Shown piece by piece: positions 7,066 to 14,153 of a stretch of DNA of 18,238 nt. The stretch's first letter is position 1. Every line of letters begins with the position of its first letter. The notes under the pieces are model-generated. The model was not told where the DNA came from. It did not search any database and saw nothing but the letters and a program-made list of their open reading frames with translations. The translations under genes were made by a program, and so were the position numbers. Source of the stretch: Armatimonadaceae bacterium. Lineage in GTDB: Bacteria > Armatimonadota > Armatimonadia > Armatimonadales > Armatimonadaceae. Location: positions 1-18,238 of the forward strand of contig JAUJNC010000069.1 of NCBI GenBank assembly GCA_030446525.1, read 5' to 3'.

Positions 7066-7314
7066 ATGGACGAGGGCAAAAGTAACGACCGTGGCCGTAG
7101 CGAGCCCGGAACGCGGGATCTGCTGACCGTGGAGCAGGCGGCGAACTATCTCCAGCTTTCCACCTCAGCGATCCGCTCCTACATCCGGCAAGGCAAACTC
7201 AAAGCCTTCCGCGTTGCGGGCCTGCGCAAAGTACTCATCCCCCGCGCCGAGCTGCTGGCGCTCCTGGAACCGGCAAGGTGCCACGACGACCAAACGCCTG
7301 CCGCCGGAACCTGA
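7066..7314 (+). CDS. Excisionase-type helix-turn-helix protein
   Basis: An 82-residue protein with a MerR-like/excisionase winged helix-turn-helix at about residues 19-65: LLTVEQAANYLQLSTSAIRS, then YIRQGKLKAFRVAG and KVLIPRAELLALLE. These proteins bind DNA and either direct recombinases towards excision or regulate transcription. The gene starts 20 bp after the SSB-like stop, with AAAGGG just upstream, so it is likely the last gene of the recombinase-led group. The first 17 residues are polar and poorly conserved. Confidence 0.85.
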   Translation: MDEGKSNDRGRSEPGTRDLLTVEQAANYLQLSTSAIRSYIRQGKLKAFRVAGLRKVLIPRAELLALLEPARCHDDQTPAAGT

Positions 7315-7401
7315 CTTTTGCAGCAGCGCAAGAACCTTGCTAGCCCTGCCAAGGAGCCGCATGGTTATGCAAAGCAAGCGGACTTTCTCTCCCGCCTTTC
7401 T

Positions 7402-7440
7402 GTGTCATAATTTACGACACGCTAGCTTGGATGCTATAAT
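7402..7440 (+). promoter_or_regulatory. Promoter with overlapping 19-bp palindromic operator
   Basis: TTTACG (7411-7416) and a consensus TATAAT (7435-7440) are 18 bp apart. A palindrome GTGTCATAATTTACGACAC (7402-7420, 8 of 9 half-site pairs) covers the -35 box. It precedes the antitoxin remnant, so it is probably the autoregulatory site of the toxin-antitoxin operon. From 7315 to 7401 no gene is seen. Confidence 0.6.
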
Positions 7441-7474
7441 GGACCGGTCAAGAACCGAAAAAGTGGAGGCCCCG

Positions 7475-7785
7475 ATGACGCTGACGATCGAGCTGACGCC
7501 CGAACAGGAGAGCCGCCTGGCTGCCGTCGCCCGGCAGCAGGGGCTGGAGCCAGCCCAGCTGGCTCAGAGGCTGGTGACCGAGCACTTGCCGGAAACGGCC
7601 CCGAGGGCGGTGGGAACGGGACAGCGCCGCTGCCGTCCGGGGTGGACCGAAATCATTTCTACTTCAGCGCCACGCCCGAGGAGTGGGAGGCGGCGATGGA
7701 TGCGCTGGCTGCGGGAGGTGAGGGATTGCCCGTGCTGCCCGACGAGGCCTACGAGCGCGAGAACCTCTACGAGGACCGGCTCTAG
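7475..7785 (+). pseudogene. Antitoxin of a VapBC-type pair, frameshifted
   Basis: GGAGG at 7465-7469 precedes the ATG at 7475. The first frame gives MTLTIELTPEQESRLAAVAR and on to VTEHLPETAP, an antitoxin-like N-terminus. From about 7605 the meaningful frame is the next one: NHFYFSATPEEWEAAMDAL, then LPVLPDEAYERENLYEDRL to the TAG at 7783. The shift falls at the C-run 7599-7602, where one lost C explains it. Reading the two parts together gives about 103 residues. The toxin start codon follows the stop directly. The defect may be genuine, since the toxin is also broken, or a sequencing error. Confidence 0.6.
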
Positions 7786-7975
7786 ATGCTCGCCTATTTG
7801 GCCGACACCAACGTGGCGGCGCGCTGCCTGCAGCCGCGCGACCCGCAGTATGCCCTCTGTCGCGCCGCAGTGCGCACCCTGCGCAGTCGGGGCGATTCGG
7901 TCTACCTCACGGCGCAGGTGGTCGTGGAGTACTGGGCGCTGGCAACACGCCCGGCCGCGGCCAACGAGCAGGTCC
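7786..7975 (+). pseudogene. VapC-like PIN-domain toxin, truncated by IS110 insertion
   Basis: The ATG at 7786 directly follows the antitoxin stop. The first 60 residues fit a PIN ribonuclease: LADTNVAARCLQPRDPQ with the first catalytic Asp, and VYLTAQVVVEYWALATRP with a conserved acidic Glu. After AAAN the sequence leaves the family and runs into IS110 non-coding DNA. The remaining acidic residues of the metal site are missing, so no active ribonuclease can be made. Family recognition is good; specific subfamily not assigned. Confidence 0.65.
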
Positions 7976-7999
7976 GGCAACTGCCCCCTTGTATGATAA

Positions 8000-8116
8000 A
8001 GGTGCTGCCGGTGACGCCGCAGTGCCCCCGAGGCAACGAGCCTGGAAAAAAGGTAGAGCGCCCGGCAGCAGACACCTCGCCAGCAAGGCCGAACAGTACG
8101 TTAAGCCACCTGCCTT
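8000..8116 (+). ncRNA. Candidate bridge RNA of the IS110 element
   Basis: The sequence upstream of the transposase folds into two domains. In the first, AGGTG (8000-8004) plus CTGCCGG (8005-8011) pair with CCGGCAG (8062-8068) plus CACCT (8073-8077), leaving a 4-nt bulge and enclosing about 50 nt with a small AGGC/GCCT hairpin at 8031-8043. In the second, AAGGC (8085-8089) pairs with GCCTT (8112-8116). IS110-group elements are known to express a bridge RNA from this position, with target- and donor-binding loops. The exact ends and guide loops were not determined. Confidence 0.45.
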
Positions 8117-8170
8117 CAGGACGAGCTTGTATTGACAAGGATGGTCAACGGGCGAGGTCAGGAGGCATCC

Positions 8171-9151
8171 ATGTCTGTTGCACCTCTGGGTATCGACATC
8201 GCCAAACGCACCCTCGACGCCGCCCTGCTGATGGCGGACGGCAAAGCCAGGCACCGCACCTTCTCCAATGATGAGGCCGGATACCAAGCGCCCATCGACT
8301 GGTTGCGGCAGAACCGCCTCACCGACCCGGGGCAGGTGCATGCCTGCCTGGAAGCCACCGGCCACTATGGCGACGCCTTGGCCCGCTACCTACACACGCA
8401 CGGTTACACCGTCAGCGTGGTTAACCCGGCTGCTATCCGCGCCTTCGCGCGCACCGAACTCTCCCGCACCAAGACCGACAAAGCCGATGCCGCCCGCATC
8501 GCCCGCTACTGCCAGATGCATCACCCACCGGCATGGACACCGCCCGCCCAAGAGCTTACTACTCTCCTGGCCCTGGTGCGCCGCCTGGAAACGCTCAAGC
8601 AGATGCGCCTGATGGAGCGCCAGCGTCTGGACGGTGCTCCCGCCGTCGTCCGCGCCTCTCTGCAGGCCGTCCTGAACGTGCTGGAGGAGCACGTCGCTGC
8701 CGTCGAACGCCAGATCCGCGAGCACATTGACAACCACCCGGACCTGAAGCGTCGGCGCGACCTGCTCCAGAGCATCCCCGGCGTGGGGGCGATTTCGGCA
8801 GCGACGCTTTTGGCGGAGTTGGGCGACATGACCCAGTTCCGCTCTGCCCGACAGGTGGCTGCCTTCGTGGGGCTGGCGCCGCGCCTGCACGAGTCGGGCA
8901 CCTCGGTGCGGGCGCGCTCCTCGCTATGCAAGATGGGCCGGCCCCGGCTCCGTCGTGCTGTCTACTTCCCCGCTTTGTCCGCCCTGCGCTGCAATCCCGC
9001 CATCCGTGCTCTGGCCCTGCGTCTGCGGGCTGCGGGCAAGTCCAAGATGACGGTGGTGGGTGCCGCCATGCGTAAGCTCGTCCACATCGCCTTTGGCGTG
9101 CTCAAGTCGGGAAAGCCCTTCGATCCGAAATTAGCTCAGGCAAACCCTTGA
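8171..9151 (+). CDS. IS110-family transposase (DEDD recombinase)
   Basis: A 326-residue protein, the usual length for the family. The RuvC-like DEDD domain is at the N-terminus: D9 (LGIDIAKRTLD), E61 (CLEATGHYG), D103 and D106 (KTDKADA). A coiled-coil linker lies around 140-195. The transposase_20 domain starts at IPGVGAISAATLLAELGD (about 202), with the putative catalytic serine S242 in LHESGTS. AGGAGG at 8160-8165 with 5-nt spacing supports the ATG at 8171; a TTG at 8132 would give 13 more residues without support. All catalytic residues are present, so the enzyme may be active. It would act with the bridge RNA encoded just upstream. Confidence 0.95.
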   Translation: MSVAPLGIDIAKRTLDAALLMADGKARHRTFSNDEAGYQAPIDWLRQNRLTDPGQVHACLEATGHYGDALARYLHTHGYTVSVVNPAAIRAFARTELSRTKTDKADAARIARYCQMHHPPAWTPPAQELTTLLALVRRLETLKQMRLMERQRLDGAPAVVRASLQAVLNVLEEHVAAVERQIREHIDNHPDLKRRRDLLQSIPGVGAISAATLLAELGDMTQFRSARQVAAFVGLAPRLHESGTSVRARSSLCKMGRPRLRRAVYFPALSALRCNPAIRALALRLRAAGKSKMTVVGAAMRKLVHIAFGVLKSGKPFDPKLAQANP

Positions 9152-9159
9152 CAACGATC

Positions 9160-9428
9160 ACAGTACCTTTTTCCTTGAGCCATTTGGTCAAGGTGTTGCG
9201 GCTGATCTGGAAGGTGCGGGCGATGCCGCGCATGGAGGCTCTTTCTTGGTAAGCGGCCAGCACCTGCTCCTTGAACTCGCCTGTGTGCCCTCGCTCCGGA
9301 GCGTCGGAGAAGGTGCCCTGGCATCTCTTACACCAATACCGCTGGTAGCCGGTCTGGGTCCGACCGTGGCGGATGAGGTCAGCGCCCTGGCAGTCGGGGC
9401 AGGCGACGACGATCTCTTGGATAACCAT
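9160..9428 (-). pseudogene. IS1-like transposase, N-terminal part, truncated next to IS110
   Basis: From the ATG at 9428 the strand encodes a zinc ribbon (CPDC, then YWCKRCQGTF) and a helix-turn-helix (GIARTFQISRNTLTKWLKEK), as in the InsA-like part of IS1-family transposases. The catalytic DDE part should follow, but after LKEK the frame enters the end of the IS110 element and stops at 9102. The break is at about 9160. The IS1 element must therefore have been cut by the IS110 insertion or a linked deletion. Confidence 0.75.
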
Positions 9429-9432
9429 GCCT

Positions 9433-9610
9433 CAAGTCTACCAGAACAACACCAGAAGAACCACGACCCACCTCTACACCAACAACCCCGAGGAGCGCGA
9501 GTGGCTGCTGGCCTCGGGCTGGTGGGACGAGGGTGTGATCGGCCACAGCTGGGGCGAGGAAGCGGCAGTCTGTCTGCCCCGTCGGAGCCGCCGCGCCGGT
9601 TTCACGGGCC
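9433..9610 (+). pseudogene. DUF5648 repeat fragment
   Basis: One repeat unit reads VYQNNTRRTTTHLYTNNPEE, then REWLLASGWWDEGVIGHSWG. This matches the DUF5648 pattern (VYR-Y-P-HFYT--EER--L---GW--EGV) found as tandem units in secreted proteins and lytic enzymes. No signal peptide, start codon of its own or second unit is seen; the ATG at 9427 belongs to the neighbouring IS context. After EEAA the reading loses the pattern. The fragment is probably what remains of a secreted protein gene split by the IS1-like element. Confidence 0.5.
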
Positions 9611-9688
9611 TCTGGGCAGAATCATTGCCGATTGGTGAGCCCGGCCGCGACCTTGCTTGCCGCCGGTCGGCTGCCGCTCATGGGTGCT

Positions 9689-9723
9689 GGCTGCCCTGCG
9701 CTTTACGAGAGCGCAGGGCAGCC
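9689..9723. repeat. Perfect 14-bp hairpin
   Basis: GGCTGCCCTGCGCT (9689-9702) is exactly complementary to 9710-9723, with the loop TTACGAG. No T-run follows on either strand. It sits between a DUF5648 fragment and an integrase fragment, so it could be a recombination site, an element end or a terminator without a U-tract. Confidence 0.5.
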
Positions 9724-9763
9724 CCAGCCCACACGGCAGAGCGGTACTGGCCGGCCGCAGTGG

Positions 9764-9904
9764 ATACGTCCCGCGCACGCACTGGACCGGGGTGCTCCCA
9801 TCCCCCTGGTGCAGCGGACGCTGGGGCACGCAAGTGTCGCCACCACCGGCCGCTAGCTGCACGCCCGCCCCGCCGACAACAGCGCCCGATACCTCAGGGT
9901 GTAG
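9764..9904 (+). pseudogene. Tyrosine recombinase (integrase) C-terminal remnant with stop at the catalytic Tyr
   Basis: The frame reads HALDRGAPIPLVQRTLGHAS, then VATTGR, a TAG stop at 9854-9856, then LHARPADNSARYLRV and a second stop at 9902. This is the end of a phage/Xer-type integrase, where LGH is the conserved second histidine box and TTGRYLHA contains the nucleophilic tyrosine. Here the tyrosine codon is replaced by TAG. The upstream catalytic part is absent. It is a dead fragment of an integrase that may once have served an element at this site. Confidence 0.6.
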
Positions 9905-9940
9905 GGGGCCGACCACCAGTGGCGCTCGGCCCTGCCCTCG

Positions 9941-10096
9941 CTACTTGCCGCCCGAGAGGCTGGCTCCGATCTTGAAGAGCTTGGTGGCGCACACGCTGCA
10001 GGTCCCTGTCACGGCCGGCTTGCCGTTCTTCATAGTCGTCTGGGTCGGGTCCTTGATCTCCCGCTTCTGTTTGCACTTGACGCAATATGCTTCCAC
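9941..10096 (-). CDS. Small DUF5679 zinc-ribbon protein
   Basis: A 51-residue protein from a GTG at 10096. It reads MEAYCVKCKQKREIKD, then TTMKNGKPAVTGTCSVCATK, then LFKIG. The two CxxC pairs (C5/C8 and C33/C36) form a zinc ribbon, and the whole matches the DUF5679 pattern. An AGGAG lies 15 nt upstream of the GTG, which is long spacing; the frame has no ATG upstream before a stop, so this start is the only reasonable one. Such tiny proteins are common in several bacterial phyla; function unknown, possibly nucleic-acid or ribosome binding. Confidence 0.75.
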   Translation of the reverse strand: MEAYCVKCKQKREIKDPTQTTMKNGKPAVTGTCSVCATKLFKIGASLSGGK

Positions 10097-10192
10097 CGCT
10101 TCGCTCTGGTTCTCCTGTTGCTGTTGCCAGCTCTACCCTACTCTGGTTGGGGCTACTATTTGCCAGAGCGGGCGTCGTTCCTGCCGCCGGAT

Positions 10193-10316
10193 AGTTCCGC
10201 TTTGCCTTTGGTGTGCGGAACTACGGCTCCAACGGAGCCTGTCTGGCTGCCTTTTCGGGGTTCTTACGGTAGGTTTAGGCTCTCCCAAGTTCCGCATCGG
10301 GGCGAAAGCGGAACTT
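10193..10316. repeat. Two hairpins built from four copies of AGTTCCGC
   Basis: AGTTCCGC occurs at 10193-10200 and 10288-10295, and its complement GCGGAACT at 10215-10222 and 10308-10315. Each pair makes a hairpin (8 bp with a 14-nt loop; 9 bp at 10287-10295/10308-10316 with a 12-nt loop). All four boxes could also cross-pair. The stretch 10097-10452 has no gene; this structure and the terminator at 10412-10440 are what I see in it. Confidence 0.5.
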
Positions 10317-10411
10317 CGAGGCGAGGTCATAACAGGCCACAACGCCGGTGGAAGGTCGCCCTGGACCAGACGCGCGACTCCTCTTATGAGAAGGTGCGGA
10401 GGATCTTCGAA

Positions 10412-10440
10412 AAAGGTCGGGAAGAGAAGACCCGACCTTT
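10412..10440. terminator. Bidirectional intrinsic terminator
   Basis: AAAGGTCGGG (10412-10421) and CCCGACCTTT (10431-10440) pair perfectly around a 9-nt loop. On the minus strand the stem runs into TTTTT, 13 nt after the pseudopilin stop, giving a good rho-independent terminator for that gene. On the plus strand the tail is TTTGTTCTTT, so it can serve both directions. Confidence 0.8.
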
Positions 10441-10452
10441 GTTCTTTCGGCG

Positions 10453-11205
10453 CTAACCGGGACAGTTGGTGTGCCAGGGAGTCCTGCTCGCGTCGGGAAG
10501 CGGCAGGCGGTACCGGCGCATCAGGTCGACGCCGGAATACGGCAGGCCGCAGGGATCTTTGGTCAGCGCGCCTTTGCTCATCCACTTGGCGTGCCCGTCG
10601 AAGAAGACGCAGTTGACGCCCCCTTGGTGGCGGGTGAGGGCGAGCACCGGCTGGGTGTAGCCCGGCTTATCGTACAGGTTCTTGGGCGGCTCGAACCAGG
10701 AGTCGTCGAAGGGGTCGCCCTTCTCCGTCACGACGATGATCTCGGCCGGGTTGTCCACCTGGGCAAGGAGCAGGCTCTCGGCGGCGCGGTTGGCGACATA
10801 GGAGCGGGGCACAAAAGGCTTGCCGTTCTGCCCGTTCTCCGAGGAGTGGGGAACGCGGCCGGAGTCGTCGGGACACACGACGAGACCCGCGGGAGCCTTG
10901 GTATACGGGAAGATCTGGTTCCACCAGCGGTTTTCGCGGTTGGCCCGGAGCGGTGCCGAAAGGCTGGAGCGCGAGTAGTCGACATCGTGCCCAAAGAAAA
11001 ACAGGCGCTCGTCGTAATCCTGGGCGTACATATCCAGCCCCATGCCGAGCTGCCGCATGTTCGACAGGCAGGACATCTGACGCGCTTTGCCCCTTACCTG
11101 CGCGAACACGGGAAAAAGGATGGCGGCGAGGATCGCTATTATCGCTATGACGACGAGCAGCTCAATGAGTGTGAACGCGTTAGGGCGGGTGTGGTGCTGC
11201 GGCAT
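10453..11205 (-). CDS. Pseudopilin-like secreted protein with prepilin leader and H-X9-DG motif
   Basis: A 250-residue protein. The leader [10 protein letters not shown] is followed by [20 protein letters not shown], the class III prepilin signal: cleavage would be before F11, with E15 at position +5 and an Ala instead of the usual Gly at -1. The [20 protein letters not shown] segment and the later [14 protein letters not shown], an H-X9-DG motif, place it in the large DUF1559-like pseudopilin group of Armatimonadota and Planctomycetota. It would be processed by a prepilin peptidase and inserted in or displayed across the cell envelope. GGAAGGAAAG lies about 10 nt before the ATG at 11205. It is the third gene after the PEP-CTERM and phosphoesterase genes, separated from the latter by a hairpin. 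Confidence 0.92.
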   Translation of the reverse strand: MPQHHTRPNAFTLIELLVVIAIIAILAAILFPVFAQVRGKARQMSCLSNMRQLGMGLDMYAQDYDERLFFFGHDVDYSRSSLSAPLRANRENRWWNQIFPYTKAPAGLVVCPDDSGRVPHSSENGQNGKPFVPRSYVANRAAESLLLAQVDNPAEIIVVTEKGDPFDDSWFEPPKNLYDKPGYTQPVLALTRHQGGVNCVFFDGHAKWMSKGALTKDPCGLPYSGVDLMRRYRLPLPDASRTPWHTNCPG

Positions 11206-11250
11206 CAGGTCAACTTTCCTTCCTGGCTTGACAAAGCGAATGGGATGGGT

Positions 11251-11276
11251 GGCGCGGCAGAGGAGACTGCCGCGCC
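11251..11276 (-). terminator. GC-rich hairpin between phosphoesterase and pseudopilin genes
   Basis: GGCGCGGCAG (11251-11260) pairs perfectly with CTGCCGCGCC (11267-11276), with a 6-nt loop, starting 8 nt after the phosphoesterase stop. There is no T-tract, so it is more likely a partial terminator or an mRNA-stabilising structure that lowers pseudopilin expression relative to the upstream genes. Confidence 0.5.
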
Positions 11277-11284
11277 TCGTTACG

Positions 11285-14134
11285 CTATTTGCGCTCCGCG
11301 TCGGCTTTGGCCGGCGTGCTCTTAATTTCCTCCCCGCTGCTGCCGGGGGCGTTCGGCTTCGGGTTCAGCGCGCCCGCCAGCAGCAGGCCGCTGTCGATCG
11401 GCGCCGGCATGGGGGAGTCGAATCCCTTGACGCTTTTCCAGATGATCTGGTTGAAGAGCTGCGTGTGTTCGCCCATGCTGTCCGGGGTATCCAGCTTGAT
11501 CTTGGCGGTCCACTCTGCCAGCTTGCGCCGGGGATCGTTGGCGGCCATGGCGCTTAAGGGCGGGTTCTTCTCGCAGAGGATCTCCTTGGCCGGCAGGATC
11601 GCCGTGTACGGTTCGTCGTTGCTGGGCGCCGCGTCCCAGAAGTTGAACACCGTCGCTACGGCGTCGTACTGGTTCATGGGGGGAAGGCCCAGGAGCAGCT
11701 CCATCGACCGCAGGGCGCTGTTGGTGTTGTAGAAGGTGCTGTCTACCGTGCCCCGCTTCACGTAGGGGCTGACGACGAAGCAGACGGAGCGATGGAAGTC
11801 GACGTGGTCCGGCCCGGCCTGCGCGTCGTCTTCGAGGATGACAATGGCGCTGTGTTTCCAGATCGGGCTTTTGCTGACCGCCTCGACGAGCTGGCCGACC
11901 GCGTAGTCGTTGTCGGCGACGTAGGCGCGCGGGGTTTGGCGGCCGGGCCGGAAGCCATCCGTGTGGTCGGTGGGGAAGCGCACCATCATGAAGTTGGGGA
12001 CGGCGCCGCCGGTCGGGTCTTTGGCGAGCATCAGATCGAACTCGCGCTTCCACTCCGAGAACCGGCTGGGCGCGTTGTACTTGCCGTAGGCCGCCAGCGG
12101 AAACCGGCAGCCGGGATCCTTGTCGCGCCGGGCATAGTATTCCGGCCCGTCGCTGTCCGCGTACGCCATGTCGTAGCGCCGGAAGTCCCTGTCGCTGATG
12201 CCGGCCAGGTCGCGCCCTTCGGGCTGAAGGCCCTCGCTGGCCGGATAGTTGTCCGGGATGACGGTGACGCCTTGCTGTGTGAGGCCGAACGAGAGGTGAA
12301 AGCCGTAGTTGCGGTAGCTCAGCCCGCCGCGCTTGACCAGATCCCAGATGTGGCCGCCCGGCGCCTCCGCCACGTCCGGGACCGGCGGCGCGCCGTTGGG
12401 GAACACATCAGAGAGTCGTTTACCCTCGGTGTCGGTGGCGGGGAAGCCCCCGGTGATATAGTTGTCGTTCTGGCCCTCGAAGTCGTAGTTGCGCCCGCGC
12501 CCGCTATAGTTATACGGCAGGTTCTTCAGGACGTACTCGTTGGCCATCGCCTGCGTGGTCCAGGGCCAGCCGTCGCCGCTGGCATCGCCGCAGACATAGA
12601 AGTTGTCGAGCAGGACGAAGCGCTCCGCCAGCGCGTGCTGGTTGGGCGTCACGTCGCGGGGGAAGAGGGTCAGGGACGGATCGCCGTTGCCCTGCGGCAG
12701 ATCGCCGAGCATCTGGTCATAGGTGCGGTTCTCCTTGACGACGTAGATAACGTGCTTGATCTTGCCTGCCGGCAGGCCGATGGCCGCCAGCGGGTTCGTG
12801 ATCGGCTTATCGGTCAGCGGGGTGATGCGGTTGTTGACGATCACCTGGCGCGTGTAGCTGACCAGGCTGGTCGGCGAGATCGGCACGGGGATCGTCTGGA
12901 CGTTGCCCTCGATCAGGAAAAGGCCGTACTGCCTCGCGTCCACGTCGGGTGTGTACGTCTTGTAGCCCGGGTTGGGGTAGCGCGCGTTGCTTCCCCGGGC
13001 GTTGGCGACCAGGATCCGTCCGTTGTCCGGCGCGACCGCCACGGCGCTGGGGTACCAGCCGACCGGGAGATAGCCGCGGACTTGAAAGCGGTCGGTGTCG
13101 AGCATGGCGACCGCGTTCATATCGGCGAGCGTCACGTACAGCGTCTTCTCATCGGGGGACAGAGCCAGCCCGTGCGGTGTGGCGCCGGGCAGTCCGAGCG
13201 CCCCCGGGGGACGCAGCAGGATCGTGCGCAGAACCCGGTCGGTGATCGTGTCCACCACGGAAACGGTGTCACTGTGGGCATTGGCGACGAACAGGCGGCT
13301 CTGCGCTTTATTGAAGAGCAGCTGGACCGGGTGCGAGCCGGTCGGGATGGTCGTTCGCAGCGTGGGGGCGGCCGGGTCGGCGGTGTTCAGCACGTACACG
13401 GCGCTGTCGCGCTGGCTGCTGACGTACACCTTGCTGCCGCTTTTGAGGGCGGCCACCGCCAGCGGATAGTTGGGCGTGCCGCCAAAGCTTTGGCGGAATT
13501 CGTAGCGCCCGACCTCGGCTTTGGTGGCCGTGTTGTAGATGGCCAAGCTGCTGGGTGCCAGGAAGGTTTCCGGGGTATTGTTGGCGACGTAGAGATAGCC
13601 GCGGCCGTCGAGCGCGAGACCGGCCGGAAAATCGCCCGGCGTGTTGACTGCCGGGTCGCGCTTGCGCGGCATCTCGATCGTGTCCGTCAGGCTCAGCGTG
13701 CCGTCGGCGGCCAGCCGGCAGACGGCGATGGTGTGGTAGCCGCCCTGGGCGGCGTACAGGGTGCCGTCGCTGGCGAACGCAAGGCCGAAGTACAGGCCGT
13801 AGCGCTGTGGCTGGGACGGGTCGGAGCGCCCGTTGTCGAAGGGAAGGCTCCCGGCCAGCATGCCGTCACTGGTGCGCAGCGACGACAGCCGCTGGCGGAA
13901 CCCCATATCGCTGACGATGGCGTACTTGCCGTCCGGGCTGAGGATCATGTTCATCGGCAGGCTGCCGACGTTTTCCAGCCTGCCGAGTGGCGGCTGGGTG
14001 ATCTCTTTGCCGTAAACGACCGTCTCCCGACTGGTGGGAGGCGTGTTCTGCGCCCGCGCCGCGGGACCGGCGATCAGGGCGCATGCCGCCGCCACGAGGG
14101 CGCCGAGGCGAACGAGATTGCGGTGCATCTTCAT
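11285..14134 (-). CDS. Secreted bifunctional YncE-type beta-propeller / phosphoesterase
   Basis: A 949-residue exported protein. Residues 1-29 are a signal peptide ending in ARAQ. Residues about 50-440 are a beta-propeller with repeated blade motifs such as [35 protein letters not shown] and [17 protein letters not shown]. From about 455 the PF04185 phosphoesterase domain begins at [18 protein letters not shown]; then come [23 protein letters not shown] and [16 protein letters not shown], which hold likely metal ligands. Related enzymes include acid phosphatases and phospholipase C-like proteins, so it probably releases phosphate from organic esters outside the cytoplasm. AGGAAGG lies 11 nt before the ATG at 14134. 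It follows the PEP-CTERM gene by 19 bp, so they are probably co-transcribed from the Pho-box-like promoter. The substrate is unknown. Confidence 0.92.
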   Translation of the reverse strand: MKMHRNLVRLGALVAAACALIAGPAARAQNTPPTSRETVVYGKEITQPPLGRLENVGSLPMNMILSPDGKYAIVSDMGFRQRLSSLRTSDGMLAGSLPFDNGRSDPSQPQRYGLYFGLAFASDGTLYAAQGGYHTIAVCRLAADGTLSLTDTIEMPRKRDPAVNTPGDFPAGLALDGRGYLYVANNTPETFLAPSSLAIYNTATKAEVGRYEFRQSFGGTPNYPLAVAALKSGSKVYVSSQRDSAVYVLNTADPAAPTLRTTIPTGSHPVQLLFNKAQSRLFVANAHSDTVSVVDTITDRVLRTILLRPPGALGLPGATPHGLALSPDEKTLYVTLADMNAVAMLDTDRFQVRGYLPVGWYPSAVAVAPDNGRILVANARGSNARYPNPGYKTYTPDVDARQYGLFLIEGNVQTIPVPISPTSLVSYTRQVIVNNRITPLTDKPITNPLAAIGLPAGKIKHVIYVVKENRTYDQMLGDLPQGNGDPSLTLFPRDVTPNQHALAERFVLLDNFYVCGDASGDGWPWTTQAMANEYVLKNLPYNYSGRGRNYDFEGQNDNYITGGFPATDTEGKRLSDVFPNGAPPVPDVAEAPGGHIWDLVKRGGLSYRNYGFHLSFGLTQQGVTVIPDNYPASEGLQPEGRDLAGISDRDFRRYDMAYADSDGPEYYARRDKDPGCRFPLAAYGKYNAPSRFSEWKREFDLMLAKDPTGGAVPNFMMVRFPTDHTDGFRPGRQTPRAYVADNDYAVGQLVEAVSKSPIWKHSAIVILEDDAQAGPDHVDFHRSVCFVVSPYVKRGTVDSTFYNTNSALRSMELLLGLPPMNQYDAVATVFNFWDAAPSNDEPYTAILPAKEILCEKNPPLSAMAANDPRRKLAEWTAKIKLDTPDSMGEHTQLFNQIIWKSVKGFDSPMPAPIDSGLLLAGALNPKPNAPGSSGEEIKSTPAKADAERK

Positions 14135-14153
14135 CGGGGATCTATCCTTCCTG

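Larger units (their letters stand above)
7984..9160 (+). mobile_element. IS110-family insertion sequence
   Basis: The element comprises a roughly 180-nt structured 5' non-coding end, one transposase gene and a very short 3' end. This layout is typical of the IS110 group rather than IS1111. The end points are estimates: the left lies within 7965-7990 where PIN homology ends, the right within 9146-9165 where IS1-like sequence begins. CCCTTG occurs at both (7985-7990 and 9146-9151), and could be the duplicated core. No inverted ends are expected in this family. Confidence 0.6.

Noticed and set aside
10471..11325. A 284-codon plus-strand open frame opposite the pseudopilin
   Set aside because: The pseudopilin signal and H-X9-DG motif on the other strand are decisive; this frame shows no family features.
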